Source: Nitrospirota bacterium (GTDB lineage: Bacteria; Nitrospirota; RBG-16-64-22; JACRHK01). From it: a DNA stretch of 5,000 bases. Below, one piece after another: positions 1 through 5,000 of this stretch; the stretch's first letter is position 1; each line of letters opens with the position of its first letter. The stretch is taken from the NCBI GenBank assembly GCA_016217625.1, contig JACRHK010000256.1:1-5000 (forward strand), written 5' to 3'. Made by a program: the position numbers and the translations under genes. Below the pieces are notes generated by a model. That model made no database searches, was not told the origin of the DNA, and saw nothing but the letters and a program-made list of their open reading frames with translations.

Positions 1-231
1 AGCCACCTGCCGGTCGTGGTGGATCCGAGCCATGGCGTCGGCCGATGGGACCTCGTCCCTCCCATGGCCAAGGCGGCCGTGGCCGCCGGTGCCGACGGCT
101 TGCTGATTGAGGTCCATTCCAACCCCGAGGAGGCGCTCTCCGACGGGCCGCAGTCGCTGAAGCCCGCCGTCTTCCGGAGGCTCATGGAGGAACTCAGGCC
201 GATTGCCGAGGCCGTGGGGAGGGAAATTTAA
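1..231 (+). CDS. aroF: 3-deoxy-7-phosphoheptulonate (DAHP) synthase, class Iβ, C-terminal part
   Basis: This is the last 76 codons of DAHP synthase, cut by the left edge, ending in TAA at 229-231. The enzyme condenses phosphoenolpyruvate with erythrose 4-phosphate as the first step of the shikimate pathway, in the cytoplasm. The fragment shows the final strands and helices of the TIM barrel: VDPSHG at fragment residues 7-12, the Ala-rich helix [15 protein letters not shown], then [18 protein letters not shown]. His11, Glu37 and Asp48 of the fragment have the same 26- and 11-residue spacing as the metal ligands His272, Glu298 and Asp309 that I recall for the Thermotoga maritima enzyme, so the active site is intact here. 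In that family a regulatory ACT-like domain, when present, is N-terminal, so its presence cannot be judged from this window. The gene lies 96 bases upstream of tyrA on the same strand. The assignment is firm; the symbol aroF follows common usage for this family. Confidence 0.95.
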   Translation, partial: SHLPVVVDPSHGVGRWDLVPPMAKAAVAAGADGLLIEVHSNPEEALSDGPQSLKPAVFRRLMEELRPIAEAVGREI

Positions 232-261
232 AGTGAATAGTGAGGAGGATGGGACGGGATA

Positions 262-317
262 AGGTTGAGGTTAAGGTTAAGGAAATATTGACTCAACCTC
301 AGCCTTAACCTCAACCT
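262..317. repeat. Hexamer array forming a large inverted repeat between aroF and tyrA
   Basis: The left arm (262-282) consists of GGTTGA, GGTTAA, GGTTAA and GG units. The right arm (297-317) consists of TCAGCC, TTAACC and TCAACC units. Bases 262-276 and 303-317 are perfect 15-base reverse complements. The pairing continues inward to 282/297 with one G-U wobble (277/302) and one A-C mismatch (279/300), leaving a 14-base AT-rich loop at 283-296. As RNA this would form a 21-position stem just before the tyrA ribosome site (319-323). No T-run follows either arm, so it is not a standard intrinsic terminator. The purine arm has four GG tracts with 4-base spacers, so a two-layer G-quadruplex is conceivable. 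Its role is unknown; it could be a regulatory or mRNA-stabilising hairpin, or simply an expanded simple repeat. Confidence 0.85.
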
Positions 318-318
318 C

Positions 319-323
319 AAAGG
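319..323 (+). promoter_or_regulatory. Weak ribosome binding site of tyrA
   Basis: AAAGG lies 4 bases before the ATG at 328 and directly after the right arm of the inverted repeat. The in-frame ATG at 349 has no purine-rich site upstream, which favours 328 as the start. The site is weak and close to the start codon, so the neighbouring hairpin could influence initiation; that is inference. Confidence 0.5.
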
Positions 324-327
324 TCCT

Positions 328-1203
328 ATGGGTCTGCTGTTTCAGAAAATGACGATTCTCGGCGTGGGGCTCGTCGGGGGGTCGCTGGCCCTGGCCTGCA
401 AGACACGGGGGTTGGTGGGCGAGATCTGCGGCGTGGGGCGTGGCCGAGCAAATTTGGAAAAGGCGCGGGCCCTGGGCGTGGTAGATGCCGTCATGCAGGA
501 CCCTGCTGAAGGAGTGCGGGGCGCGGATCTCGTCGTCCTGGCCACGCCCGTGGGAAGTTTCGTCTCTCTGGTGAAGGCGATCGCCCCGGCGCTCCGACCG
601 GGAGTCATTGTGACGGATGTGGGCAGCGTGAAGGGAGACCTGGTCCGCGAGCTGGAGGATCTGATGCCTCCGGGCGCGCGTTTCGTAGGGAGTCACCCGA
701 TTGCGGGAAGCGAGCGCTTCGGCGTCGAGGCGGCCTCCCCATTGCTGTTTGAGGGGGCCCAGTGCGTCCTGACCCCGACCTCCCGCACGGATCGACAGGC
801 CTTCAGCCGCATCAAGGTCCTTTGGGAGCAGGTAGGAAGCCTCATAGTGGAGATGGATCCTCACACGCATGACCGGGTCTTTGCCGCCGTGAGCCACCTG
901 CCCCATGTCGTCGCGTATGCCCTGGTCGAGGCGGTCCTGGGGCGACCCGGCGGGGAGGATCTGGCTGCCTTCGTCGCAGGAGGGTTCCGCGATGTCACGC
1001 GGATCGCCTCGAGCCACCCCGATCTGTGGCGCGACATCTGCCTGAGGAACCGGGAATCGCTGCTACGCGAGATCGAAGGATTCCAGACCATCTTGAGCCG
1101 TTTCCGCGAGGCCATCGCGCGTGAGGACGGCGAAGATCTGTTCAGGCGTTTTGAAGCGGCCCGGAAGGCGCGGGAGCGATTACAAGACAAGGGGGAAACA
1201 TGA
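328..1203 (+). CDS. tyrA: Prephenate/arogenate dehydrogenase
   Basis: TyrA oxidatively decarboxylates prephenate (or arogenate) on the way to tyrosine, in the cytoplasm. The 291-residue protein is the usual length for a monofunctional TyrA. An N-terminal Rossmann fold carries GVGLVGGS (residues 12-19, GxGxxG), followed by ATPVGS (72-77) and TDVGSVKG (96-103). The catalytic region has GSHPIAGSE (121-129), whose His123 fits the conserved active-site histidine. The C-terminal helical domain has HDRVFAAVSHLPHVVAYAL (181-199) and GFRDVTRIASSHPDLWRD (219-236), where Arg225 fits the substrate-carboxylate arginine. There is no chorismate mutase domain, and no room for a C-terminal ACT domain, so ACT-mediated tyrosine feedback is unlikely. 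After strand 2 the sequence is GVGRGR (35-40) rather than an acidic residue, which hints at NADP. The start at 328 was chosen because residues 1-7 resemble the normal N-terminus and an AAAGG precedes it. The stop overlaps the aroA start (ATGA, 1200-1203), implying translational coupling. Confidence 0.95.
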   Translation: MGLLFQKMTILGVGLVGGSLALACKTRGLVGEICGVGRGRANLEKARALGVVDAVMQDPAEGVRGADLVVLATPVGSFVSLVKAIAPALRPGVIVTDVGSVKGDLVRELEDLMPPGARFVGSHPIAGSERFGVEAASPLLFEGAQCVLTPTSRTDRQAFSRIKVLWEQVGSLIVEMDPHTHDRVFAAVSHLPHVVAYALVEAVLGRPGGEDLAAFVAGGFRDVTRIASSHPDLWRDICLRNRESLLREIEGFQTILSRFREAIAREDGEDLFRRFEAARKARERLQDKGET

Positions 1204-2498
1204 CGAGGTCGTTGCGAATCGCCCCGGCCCGCTGCCTTCGGGGGGAGCTGACGGTCCCGGGGGACAAGTCGATCTCCCACCGGGCCGCGATCCTGGGAGC
1301 CATTGCCCAAGGGGAGACAACCCTCCGGGGGTTCCTCCGGGGGGAGGACTGCCTGCGCACGCTGGAGGCGGTTCGTTCGTTGGGTGTGGGCGTCCGGGAG
1401 ACTCCTTCGGGGGAAATTCGAGTCCCCGGCAAGGGGATCGAACAGCTCAGTGAGCCGGAAAACATCCTCGACCTCGGTAACTCGGGGACGGGGTTCCGAC
1501 TCCTGGCGGGGCTCGTTGCCGGTCGGCCGTTTCTGAGCATTCTCACCGGCGACGCCTCTCTTCGCCGGCGGCCGATGGGGCGGATTGTGGAGCCTCTGCG
1601 GCAGATGGGCGCCCGCATTGAGGGGAGGCAGGGGGGGCAGCATGCTCCCCTGGCGATTCGGGGTGGAGACCTCCGGGGGATCATGTACCGTTCGCCCGTG
1701 GCGAGCGCACAGGTCAAGTCGGCACTCCTCCTGGCCGGTCTTTCCGCGGATGGAGAGACATGGGTGGAAGAGCCCGCTCTCTCACGGGACCACACAGAGC
1801 GGATGCTGGAAGGGTTTGGTGTGAAACTCCGTCGCGACGGCCTCCGAGTGGGACTTTTGGGAGGGCAGACGCTCACGGGGCGCGAGGTCGAAATCCCCGG
1901 CGACTTCTCCTCTTCCGCCTTCTTCCTGGTCGGGGCCTTGGTCCTTCCGGGCTCCGATCTGGTCATTCGGCAGGTCGGCGTGAACCCCACCCGGACAGGG
2001 CTCCTGGATGTCCTCTTGGCGATGGGAGCGCGCATCGCCCAGCAGAATCTGCGGGGATCGGCAGGTGAGTCGGTGGCTGACCTGACGGTCACTGCCGGTC
2101 CGCTCCACGGGACGACCGTGGAAGGGGATCTCATCCCCCGGCTGATTGATGAATTTCCCGTCCTCTGCGTGGCGGCGCTCTTCGCCGAGGGGGAGACCGT
2201 CATCCGGGGGGCGGAGGAGCTGCGCGTGAAGGAAGCTGACCGCATCGCCGCCATGGCTGCGGGCATCCGGGCGCTCGGGGGGGAGGTGGAGGAACTACCC
2301 GATGGGATACGCATTCAAGGACGCGCCGGCCCGCTTCGGGGAGGGAAGCTGGAAAGCTTCGGCGACCACCGGGTTGCCATGGCCCTGGCGATAGCGGCCT
2401 TGGCGGCGGCAGGAGAGACGGACGTGGAAGGGGCTGAGTGGATTGCCACGTCGTTTCCGGGGTTTGAAGAAACTCTGCAACGGGTGGCGGTCCGGTGA
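1200..2498 (+). CDS. aroA: 3-phosphoshikimate 1-carboxyvinyltransferase (EPSP synthase), class II type
   Basis: EPSP synthase transfers the enolpyruvyl group of PEP to shikimate 3-phosphate, the penultimate step to chorismate. The 432 residues match the family length and both inverse alpha/beta domains are complete. Visible motifs are GDKSISHR (21-28, substrate-binding Lys23), LGNSGTGFR (92-100), GDASLRRRPMGR (117-128), SAQVK (169-173), RDHTE (196-200), PGDFSSSAFF (233-242), NPTRTG (262-267), IDEFP (316-320, catalytic Asp317), LRVKEADR (341-348, catalytic Glu345), GDHR (388-391) and IATSFPGF (415-422). GDK-S, SAQ-x-K, R-x-H-T-E and N-x-T-R together are the signature of class II enzymes, the group containing the glyphosate-tolerant CP4 protein. 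The position equivalent to CP4 Ala100 is Gly96 here, so tolerance cannot be assumed. ATG at 1200 overlaps the tyrA stop by 4 bases and is preceded by a GGGGG stretch (1191-1195). The next gene begins about 16 bases after the TGA. Confidence 0.97.
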   Translation: MTRSLRIAPARCLRGELTVPGDKSISHRAAILGAIAQGETTLRGFLRGEDCLRTLEAVRSLGVGVRETPSGEIRVPGKGIEQLSEPENILDLGNSGTGFRLLAGLVAGRPFLSILTGDASLRRRPMGRIVEPLRQMGARIEGRQGGQHAPLAIRGGDLRGIMYRSPVASAQVKSALLLAGLSADGETWVEEPALSRDHTERMLEGFGVKLRRDGLRVGLLGGQTLTGREVEIPGDFSSSAFFLVGALVLPGSDLVIRQVGVNPTRTGLLDVLLAMGARIAQQNLRGSAGESVADLTVTAGPLHGTTVEGDLIPRLIDEFPVLCVAALFAEGETVIRGAEELRVKEADRIAAMAAGIRALGGEVEELPDGIRIQGRAGPLRGGKLESFGDHRVAMALAIAALAAAGETDVEGAEWIATSFPGFEETLQRVAVR

Positions 2499-2504
2499 AG
2501 ATTC

Positions 2505-2527
2505 GGCGTGAGGCGTGAGGCGTGAGG
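2505..2527 (+). repeat. Heptamer tandem repeat (GGCGTGA, three copies plus GG) spanning the cmk start
   Basis: Three perfect copies of GGCGTGA begin at 2505, 2512 and 2519, followed by GG. The array starts 7 bases after the aroA stop and runs into the cmk reading frame. Each unit contains a GTG, and the junctions create GAGG. The candidate cmk starts GTG 2515 and GTG 2527 both lie in or at the end of the array, and the GAGG at 2517-2520 sits 6 bases before GTG 2527 like a Shine-Dalgarno sequence. In the cmk frame a TGA at 2509-2511, also made by the repeat, blocks any start further upstream. Confidence 0.9.
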
Positions 2528-3867
2528 TGATTACCATCGACGGCCCGGTGGGGGCCGGGAAGAGCACCGTGGCCCGCATGCTGGCCCGCAAACTCGGCTA
2601 CCTCTATCTCGACACCGGGGCCATGTACCGGGCCATCGGCTGGAAGGCGCACCGGCTCGGCATCCCGCCGGAAGAGGGGCCGGCCCTGAGGGCGATGCTG
2701 GCGGAGACCCGACTGGAGGTCCACCCCGGCAAGGACCTACCTCGCCGACAAGCGGGGGAAATGCGGGTCTTCGTGGACGGCGAGGAGGTAACGGAAGCAA
2801 TCCGGACCCCCCTGATGAGCCTGATGGCCTCTGCCGTTTCCCGGGCACCCTCCGTACGGGAGCACCTGGTTGCCTTGCAGCGCACCCTCGCGGAGAACGG
2901 GGGCGTCGTCCTCGAGGGGCGCGATACCGGCACAGTCGTCTGCCCCGAGGCCCGTTGGAAGTTCTACCTCGACGCTTCCCTGGAGGAACGGGGGCGGAGG
3001 CGGCACGAAGAGCTGCGCGGGCAGCAGGAGGCGGTCACACCGGAGGAGACGCTTGCAGAGATCCGACAAAGGGACTATAATGACACCCATCGCGCGCATT
3101 CGCCGCTCCGCCGCGCCGACGAGGCTGTCCTCATCGACACGTCAGGCATTACCCCGGCGGAGGTGGTGCGGAGAATGTTGGAGATCATCAGCCGCTCCGG
3201 TCGAATTGGGAGAGAGGGGCTCCTCTACCGGATCTCCTACCCGTTGCTCTATCTCCTCTGCCGGATCCTGTTCCGCCTGCAGGTGGCGGGACGGGAGCGG
3301 ATCCCCGTGGGGGAAGGGGCCATCCTCGCGGCGAACCATGTCAGCTATCTCGATCCGCCGCTCATTGCCGTGGCGGTGGGGCGGGCAATCTCATCCGTTG
3401 CCCGGCATGGCCTTTTCGACGTCCCGGTCCTGGGCCGGGTGATCCGGTGGTACGGGGCCTTTCCCGTCCACCAGGAAGCGATCGACATCGGCGCCGTCAA
3501 GGAGTCTCTGAAGCGGCTGAAGCAGGGGGAGTTGCTGCTCATCTTTCCGGAAGGTGAGCGGAGCGCGGATGGGCGGATGCGGCCTCCCATGCCGGGCGTG
3601 GCGATGCTCGCCCTCCAGGCCGGGGTCAAGGTCGTGCCGACGCTGATTGAAGGAGCCGAGCAGGCGCTCCCCGTGGGGGCCAAGTGGATCCGGCTCAGGC
3701 CCATTAAAGTGACGTTCGGCGCCCCCTTGAAATTCAGCCCCCCGGTGATGGGGAAGCGCAATAAGGAGTTCTACCAGTCGGTCAGCCAGCGGATTATGGA
3801 GGAAATTGCGCGTTTGAAAGAGGCGGAACAGGGGAATGCCCCCGGCAAGGCCGCCCTTATCTCGTAA
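2515..3867 (+). CDS. cmk: Fused cytidylate kinase / 1-acylglycerol-3-phosphate acyltransferase
   Basis: This is a 450-residue two-domain protein. Residues 1 to about 225 are (d)CMP kinase: P-loop GPVGAGKST (10-18), LDTGAMYR (32-39), the insert-like region VFVDGEEVTEAIRTP (85-99), EGRDTGTVV (134-142), an Arg-rich lid (159-163), RDYNDTHRAHSPLRRAD (186-202) and IDTS (207-210). It phosphorylates CMP and dCMP. Residues from about 235 are a PlsC/LPLAT acyltransferase that makes phosphatidic acid from lysophosphatidic acid at the inner face of the membrane: hydrophobic stretch 237-256, NHVSYLD (274-280, HX4D with His275 and Asp280), GAFPVHQ (314-320), FPEGERS (344-350) and VVPTLIEG (373-380). No stop or frameshift separates the domains. 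Motif II lacks its usual Arg. Residues 74-81 look like an inserted repeat. The start is uncertain: GTG 2515 gives the longest form, but GTG 2527 has a better-placed GAGG and would give VITIDGPVGAGKST directly. The gene probably belongs to the aroA transcript. Confidence 0.93.
   Translation: MRREVITIDGPVGAGKSTVARMLARKLGYLYLDTGAMYRAIGWKAHRLGIPPEEGPALRAMLAETRLEVHPGKDLPRRQAGEMRVFVDGEEVTEAIRTPLMSLMASAVSRAPSVREHLVALQRTLAENGGVVLEGRDTGTVVCPEARWKFYLDASLEERGRRRHEELRGQQEAVTPEETLAEIRQRDYNDTHRAHSPLRRADEAVLIDTSGITPAEVVRRMLEIISRSGRIGREGLLYRISYPLLYLLCRILFRLQVAGRERIPVGEGAILAANHVSYLDPPLIAVAVGRAISSVARHGLFDVPVLGRVIRWYGAFPVHQEAIDIGAVKESLKRLKQGELLLIFPEGERSADGRMRPPMPGVAMLALQAGVKVVPTLIEGAEQALPVGAKWIRLRPIKVTFGAPLKFSPPVMGKRNKEFYQSVSQRIMEEIARLKEAEQGNAPGKAALIS
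2734..2757 (+). repeat. Probable in-frame palindromic repeat insertion within the cmk domain
   Basis: Bases 2740-2757 form an imperfect hairpin: 2740-2745 (CCTCGC) pair with 2752-2757 (GCGGGG) with one G-T wobble, around a short CGACAA loop region. In the cmk frame 2734-2757 reads DLPRRQAG (residues 74-81). It falls between LEVHPGK and EMRVFVDGEEV, where cytidylate kinases vary in length, so removing it would leave a normal-looking kinase. It includes a CTA leucine codon, unusual in this GC-rich context. From memory, short peptides of this kind recur in proteins of uncultured bacteria where small palindromic repeats sit inside genes; I cannot verify that here. Confidence 0.45.
3053..3081 (+). 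promoter_or_regulatory. Candidate internal sigma-70-type promoter inside cmk-plsC
   Basis: A perfect TATAAT at 3076-3081 lies exactly 17 bases after TTGCAG (3053-3058), a partial match to TTGACA. It sits near the end of the kinase domain and could add transcription of the acyltransferase half and rpsA. The hexamer also encodes Tyr-Asn between the family-conserved Asp residues of RDYND, so chance is quite possible. Confidence 0.3.
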
Positions 3868-3876
3868 AAAGGAGGT
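3868..3876 (+). promoter_or_regulatory. Strong Shine-Dalgarno sequence of rpsA
   Basis: AAAGGAGGT begins at the base after the cmk-plsC stop codon. It is a near-complete complement of the 16S rRNA 3' end and lies 11 bases (from the end of GGAGG) before ATG 3887, slightly longer than ideal. No closer in-frame ATG, GTG or TTG exists, so it supports 3887 as the rpsA start. It is the best ribosome site in the window, consistent with high expression of S1. Confidence 0.85.
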
Positions 3877-3886
3877 ACTGTCACGG

Positions 3887-5000
3887 ATGGACAAAGCGAG
3901 TAGTGTCAAAATCCAACGCCCCCTGTGGGACCAAGAGGAGCAGCCCGAGGAGCTGAAGGACCTGGAGTCGATGGCGCAGCTCTATGAGGGCACGTTCCGG
4001 ACGGTCCAGGAAGGGACCGTGGTCCGGGGGAGAGTCCTCGCGATCCTCAATGAGGGGGTCGTTGTGGATATCGGGTACAAGTCCGAGGGGATGATCCCGC
4101 GGGAGGAGTTCTCCCACGAGTCCCTCGCCCTGCTCCAGCCGGGGGCCGAGATTGAGGTCTACCTGGAGGAGTGGGAGGACAACGAGGGGAACGTCGTCCT
4201 TTCCAAGGAGAAGGCGGACAAGATCAAGATCTGGGAGAGTATCGAGCGGGCCTACGTCGATCACGACGTCATCGAAGGGAAGGTGGTGGCCCGGATTAAG
4301 GGCGGGCTGACCGTGGACCTGAGCGGGGTGAAGGGGTTTCTGCCGGGATCGCAGGTGGACCTCCGTCCCGTCCGCAACTTCGACTCCCTCATCGGGCAGA
4401 CGTACCGGATGAAGATCCTGAAGATGAACCAGAAGCGGGGGAACATCGTCCTCTCCCGCCGGGTGCTGCTCGAGGAGAACCGGGATCAGAAGAAGCGCGA
4501 GACCCTCTCGCGGCTCCAGGTGGGCCAGACGTTGGAGGGGGTCATCAAGAACATCACGGAGTACGGGGCCTTCGTGGACCTGGGCGGGATCGACGGGTTG
4601 CTCCACATCACCGACATGTCGTGGGGGCGGGTCAATCACCCCAGCGAGATCTTCAAGGTCGGGGAGCGGATCTCGGTCGTCGTGCTCAAGTACGATCGTG
4701 ATAATGAAAAGGTCTCCCTGGGGTACAAACAGGGGGTGGCCGACCCCTGGAGCACAGTCAACGAAAAGTACCAGGTGGGGCAGCGGGTCTCGGGTAAAGT
4801 GGTGAGCATCACCGACTACGGCGCCTTCGTGGAGCTGGAAGCGGGGGTGGAAGGGCTGGTGCACGTCTCGGAGATGTCGTGGACGCACAAGGTGCGGCAT
4901 CCCTCGAAGATCGTGAGCGTGGGGGATCGGGTAGAGGCCCAGGTCCTCAACGTCGACAAGGAGAACAAGCGGATCTCCCTGGGGATGAAGCAGCTGGAGC
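3887..5000 (+). CDS. rpsA: 30S ribosomal protein S1, N-terminal part (runs off the right edge)
   Basis: S1 binds mRNA and the 30S subunit and promotes translation initiation. The window holds 371 codons with no stop. Four S1 (OB-fold) domains are visible: about residues 41-107 (GTVVRGRVLAILNEGVVVDI), 126-192 (EGKVVARIKGGLTVDL, then GFLPGSQVD), 211-282 (LEGVIKNITEYGAFVDLGGI, then GLLHITDMSW) and 298-368 (SGKVVSITDYGAFVELEAGV, then GLVHVSEMSW). The first two are divergent, as is usual for the ribosome-anchoring domains. The last two carry the classic YGAFV and LLHI/LVHV motifs of the RNA-binding repeats. Bacterial S1 often has up to six domains (about 550 residues in E. coli), so one or two more probably follow. 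The first 35 residues are an acidic, helical-looking leader. ATG 3887 follows a strong Shine-Dalgarno sequence and lies 19 bases after the cmk-plsC stop. Many Clostridia have ispH between plsC and rpsA; it is absent here. Confidence 0.97.
   Translation, partial: MDKASSVKIQRPLWDQEEQPEELKDLESMAQLYEGTFRTVQEGTVVRGRVLAILNEGVVVDIGYKSEGMIPREEFSHESLALLQPGAEIEVYLEEWEDNEGNVVLSKEKADKIKIWESIERAYVDHDVIEGKVVARIKGGLTVDLSGVKGFLPGSQVDLRPVRNFDSLIGQTYRMKILKMNQKRGNIVLSRRVLLEENRDQKKRETLSRLQVGQTLEGVIKNITEYGAFVDLGGIDGLLHITDMSWGRVNHPSEIFKVGERISVVVLKYDRDNEKVSLGYKQGVADPWSTVNEKYQVGQRVSGKVVSITDYGAFVELEAGVEGLVHVSEMSWTHKVRHPSKIVSVGDRVEAQVLNVDKENKRISLGMKQLE

Noticed and set aside
249..308. A 19-codon open frame (ATG 249 to TAA 306-308) after GGAGG, considered as an attenuator leader peptide for tyrA.
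   Set aside because: GGAGG touches the ATG with no spacing, there are no Phe, Tyr or Trp codons, and the frame is mostly translated hexamer repeat (VEVKVK...QPQP).
288..316. TTGACT at 288-293 as the -35 box of a tyrA promoter.
   Set aside because: At 16-18 bases downstream the sequence is CAACCT-like repeat with no TATAAT resemblance.
262..323. Intrinsic transcription terminator between aroF and tyrA.
   Set aside because: The stem is strong, but no T-run follows either arm on either strand, and the next gene starts within 11 bases of the stem.
1142..2314. A 390-codon minus-strand frame opposite aroA.
   Set aside because: The product is Ser/Arg/Pro-rich with no recognisable domain, and it is fully antisense to a complete EPSP synthase with all catalytic motifs.
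3170..3177. An internal ATG (3175) preceded by GGAG as a separate start for the PlsC domain.
   Set aside because: GGAG is only one base from the ATG, and the frame is continuous with the kinase, so a separate translation product is not supported by sequence alone.
3881..4900. A long uninterrupted reading frame on the minus strand opposite rpsA (about 339 codons).
   Set aside because: The plus strand encodes an unmistakable S1 protein. The antisense translation is low-complexity, rich in His, Asp, Leu and Pro, and arises from GC-rich codon bias.
1..5000. Insertion sequences, CRISPR arrays, tRNA or rRNA genes, phage or toxin-antitoxin genes.
   Set aside because: Nearly every base is accounted for by five housekeeping genes. 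Only short simple or palindromic repeats were found, with no transposase, spacer-repeat pattern or RNA gene signature.

Overview
This window holds five co-directional plus-strand genes, packed almost end to end, in a high-GC bacterial genome. In order they are the 3' end of a class Iβ DAHP synthase (aroF type), prephenate/arogenate dehydrogenase (tyrA), a class II EPSP synthase (aroA), a fused cytidylate kinase/1-acylglycerol-3-phosphate acyltransferase (cmk-plsC), and the first two thirds of ribosomal protein S1 (rpsA). This is a variant of the widespread mixed-function arrangement in which aromatic amino acid genes lead into cmk and rpsA. No mobile element, CRISPR array, RNA gene or defence system is visible.

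Layout: 1-231 is the aroF end. 232-327 is a 96-base spacer holding a purine/pyrimidine hexamer array arranged as a large inverted repeat. tyrA (328-1203) overlaps aroA (1200-2498) by 4 bases (ATGA). A 16-base spacer, plus the first codons of cmk, is made of a 7-base tandem repeat that contains candidate GTG starts. cmk-plsC (2515-3867) is followed after 19 bases, including a strong Shine-Dalgarno sequence, by rpsA, which runs off the right edge.

Function: AroF makes DAHP, the first shikimate-pathway intermediate. AroA makes EPSP near the end of that pathway. TyrA commits prephenate or arogenate to tyrosine. Cmk recycles (d)CMP for nucleic acid and CDP-lipid synthesis, the PlsC domain makes phosphatidic acid, and S1 serves translation initiation. 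The tight spacing suggests one transcript. No terminator was found, so readthrough from aroF to rpsA is likely.

Organism: the GC-rich composition, the cmk-plsC fusion and the short simple-sequence repeats between and inside genes suggest an uncultured, high-GC lineage such as Methylomirabilota (NC10), Rokubacteria or a relative. This is inference only, and sequence searches are needed to place it. The core genes are ordinary. The most interesting material is the repeats: the hexamer inverted array before tyrA, the heptamer repeat spanning the cmk start, and a probable palindromic repeat inserted in frame inside Cmk.
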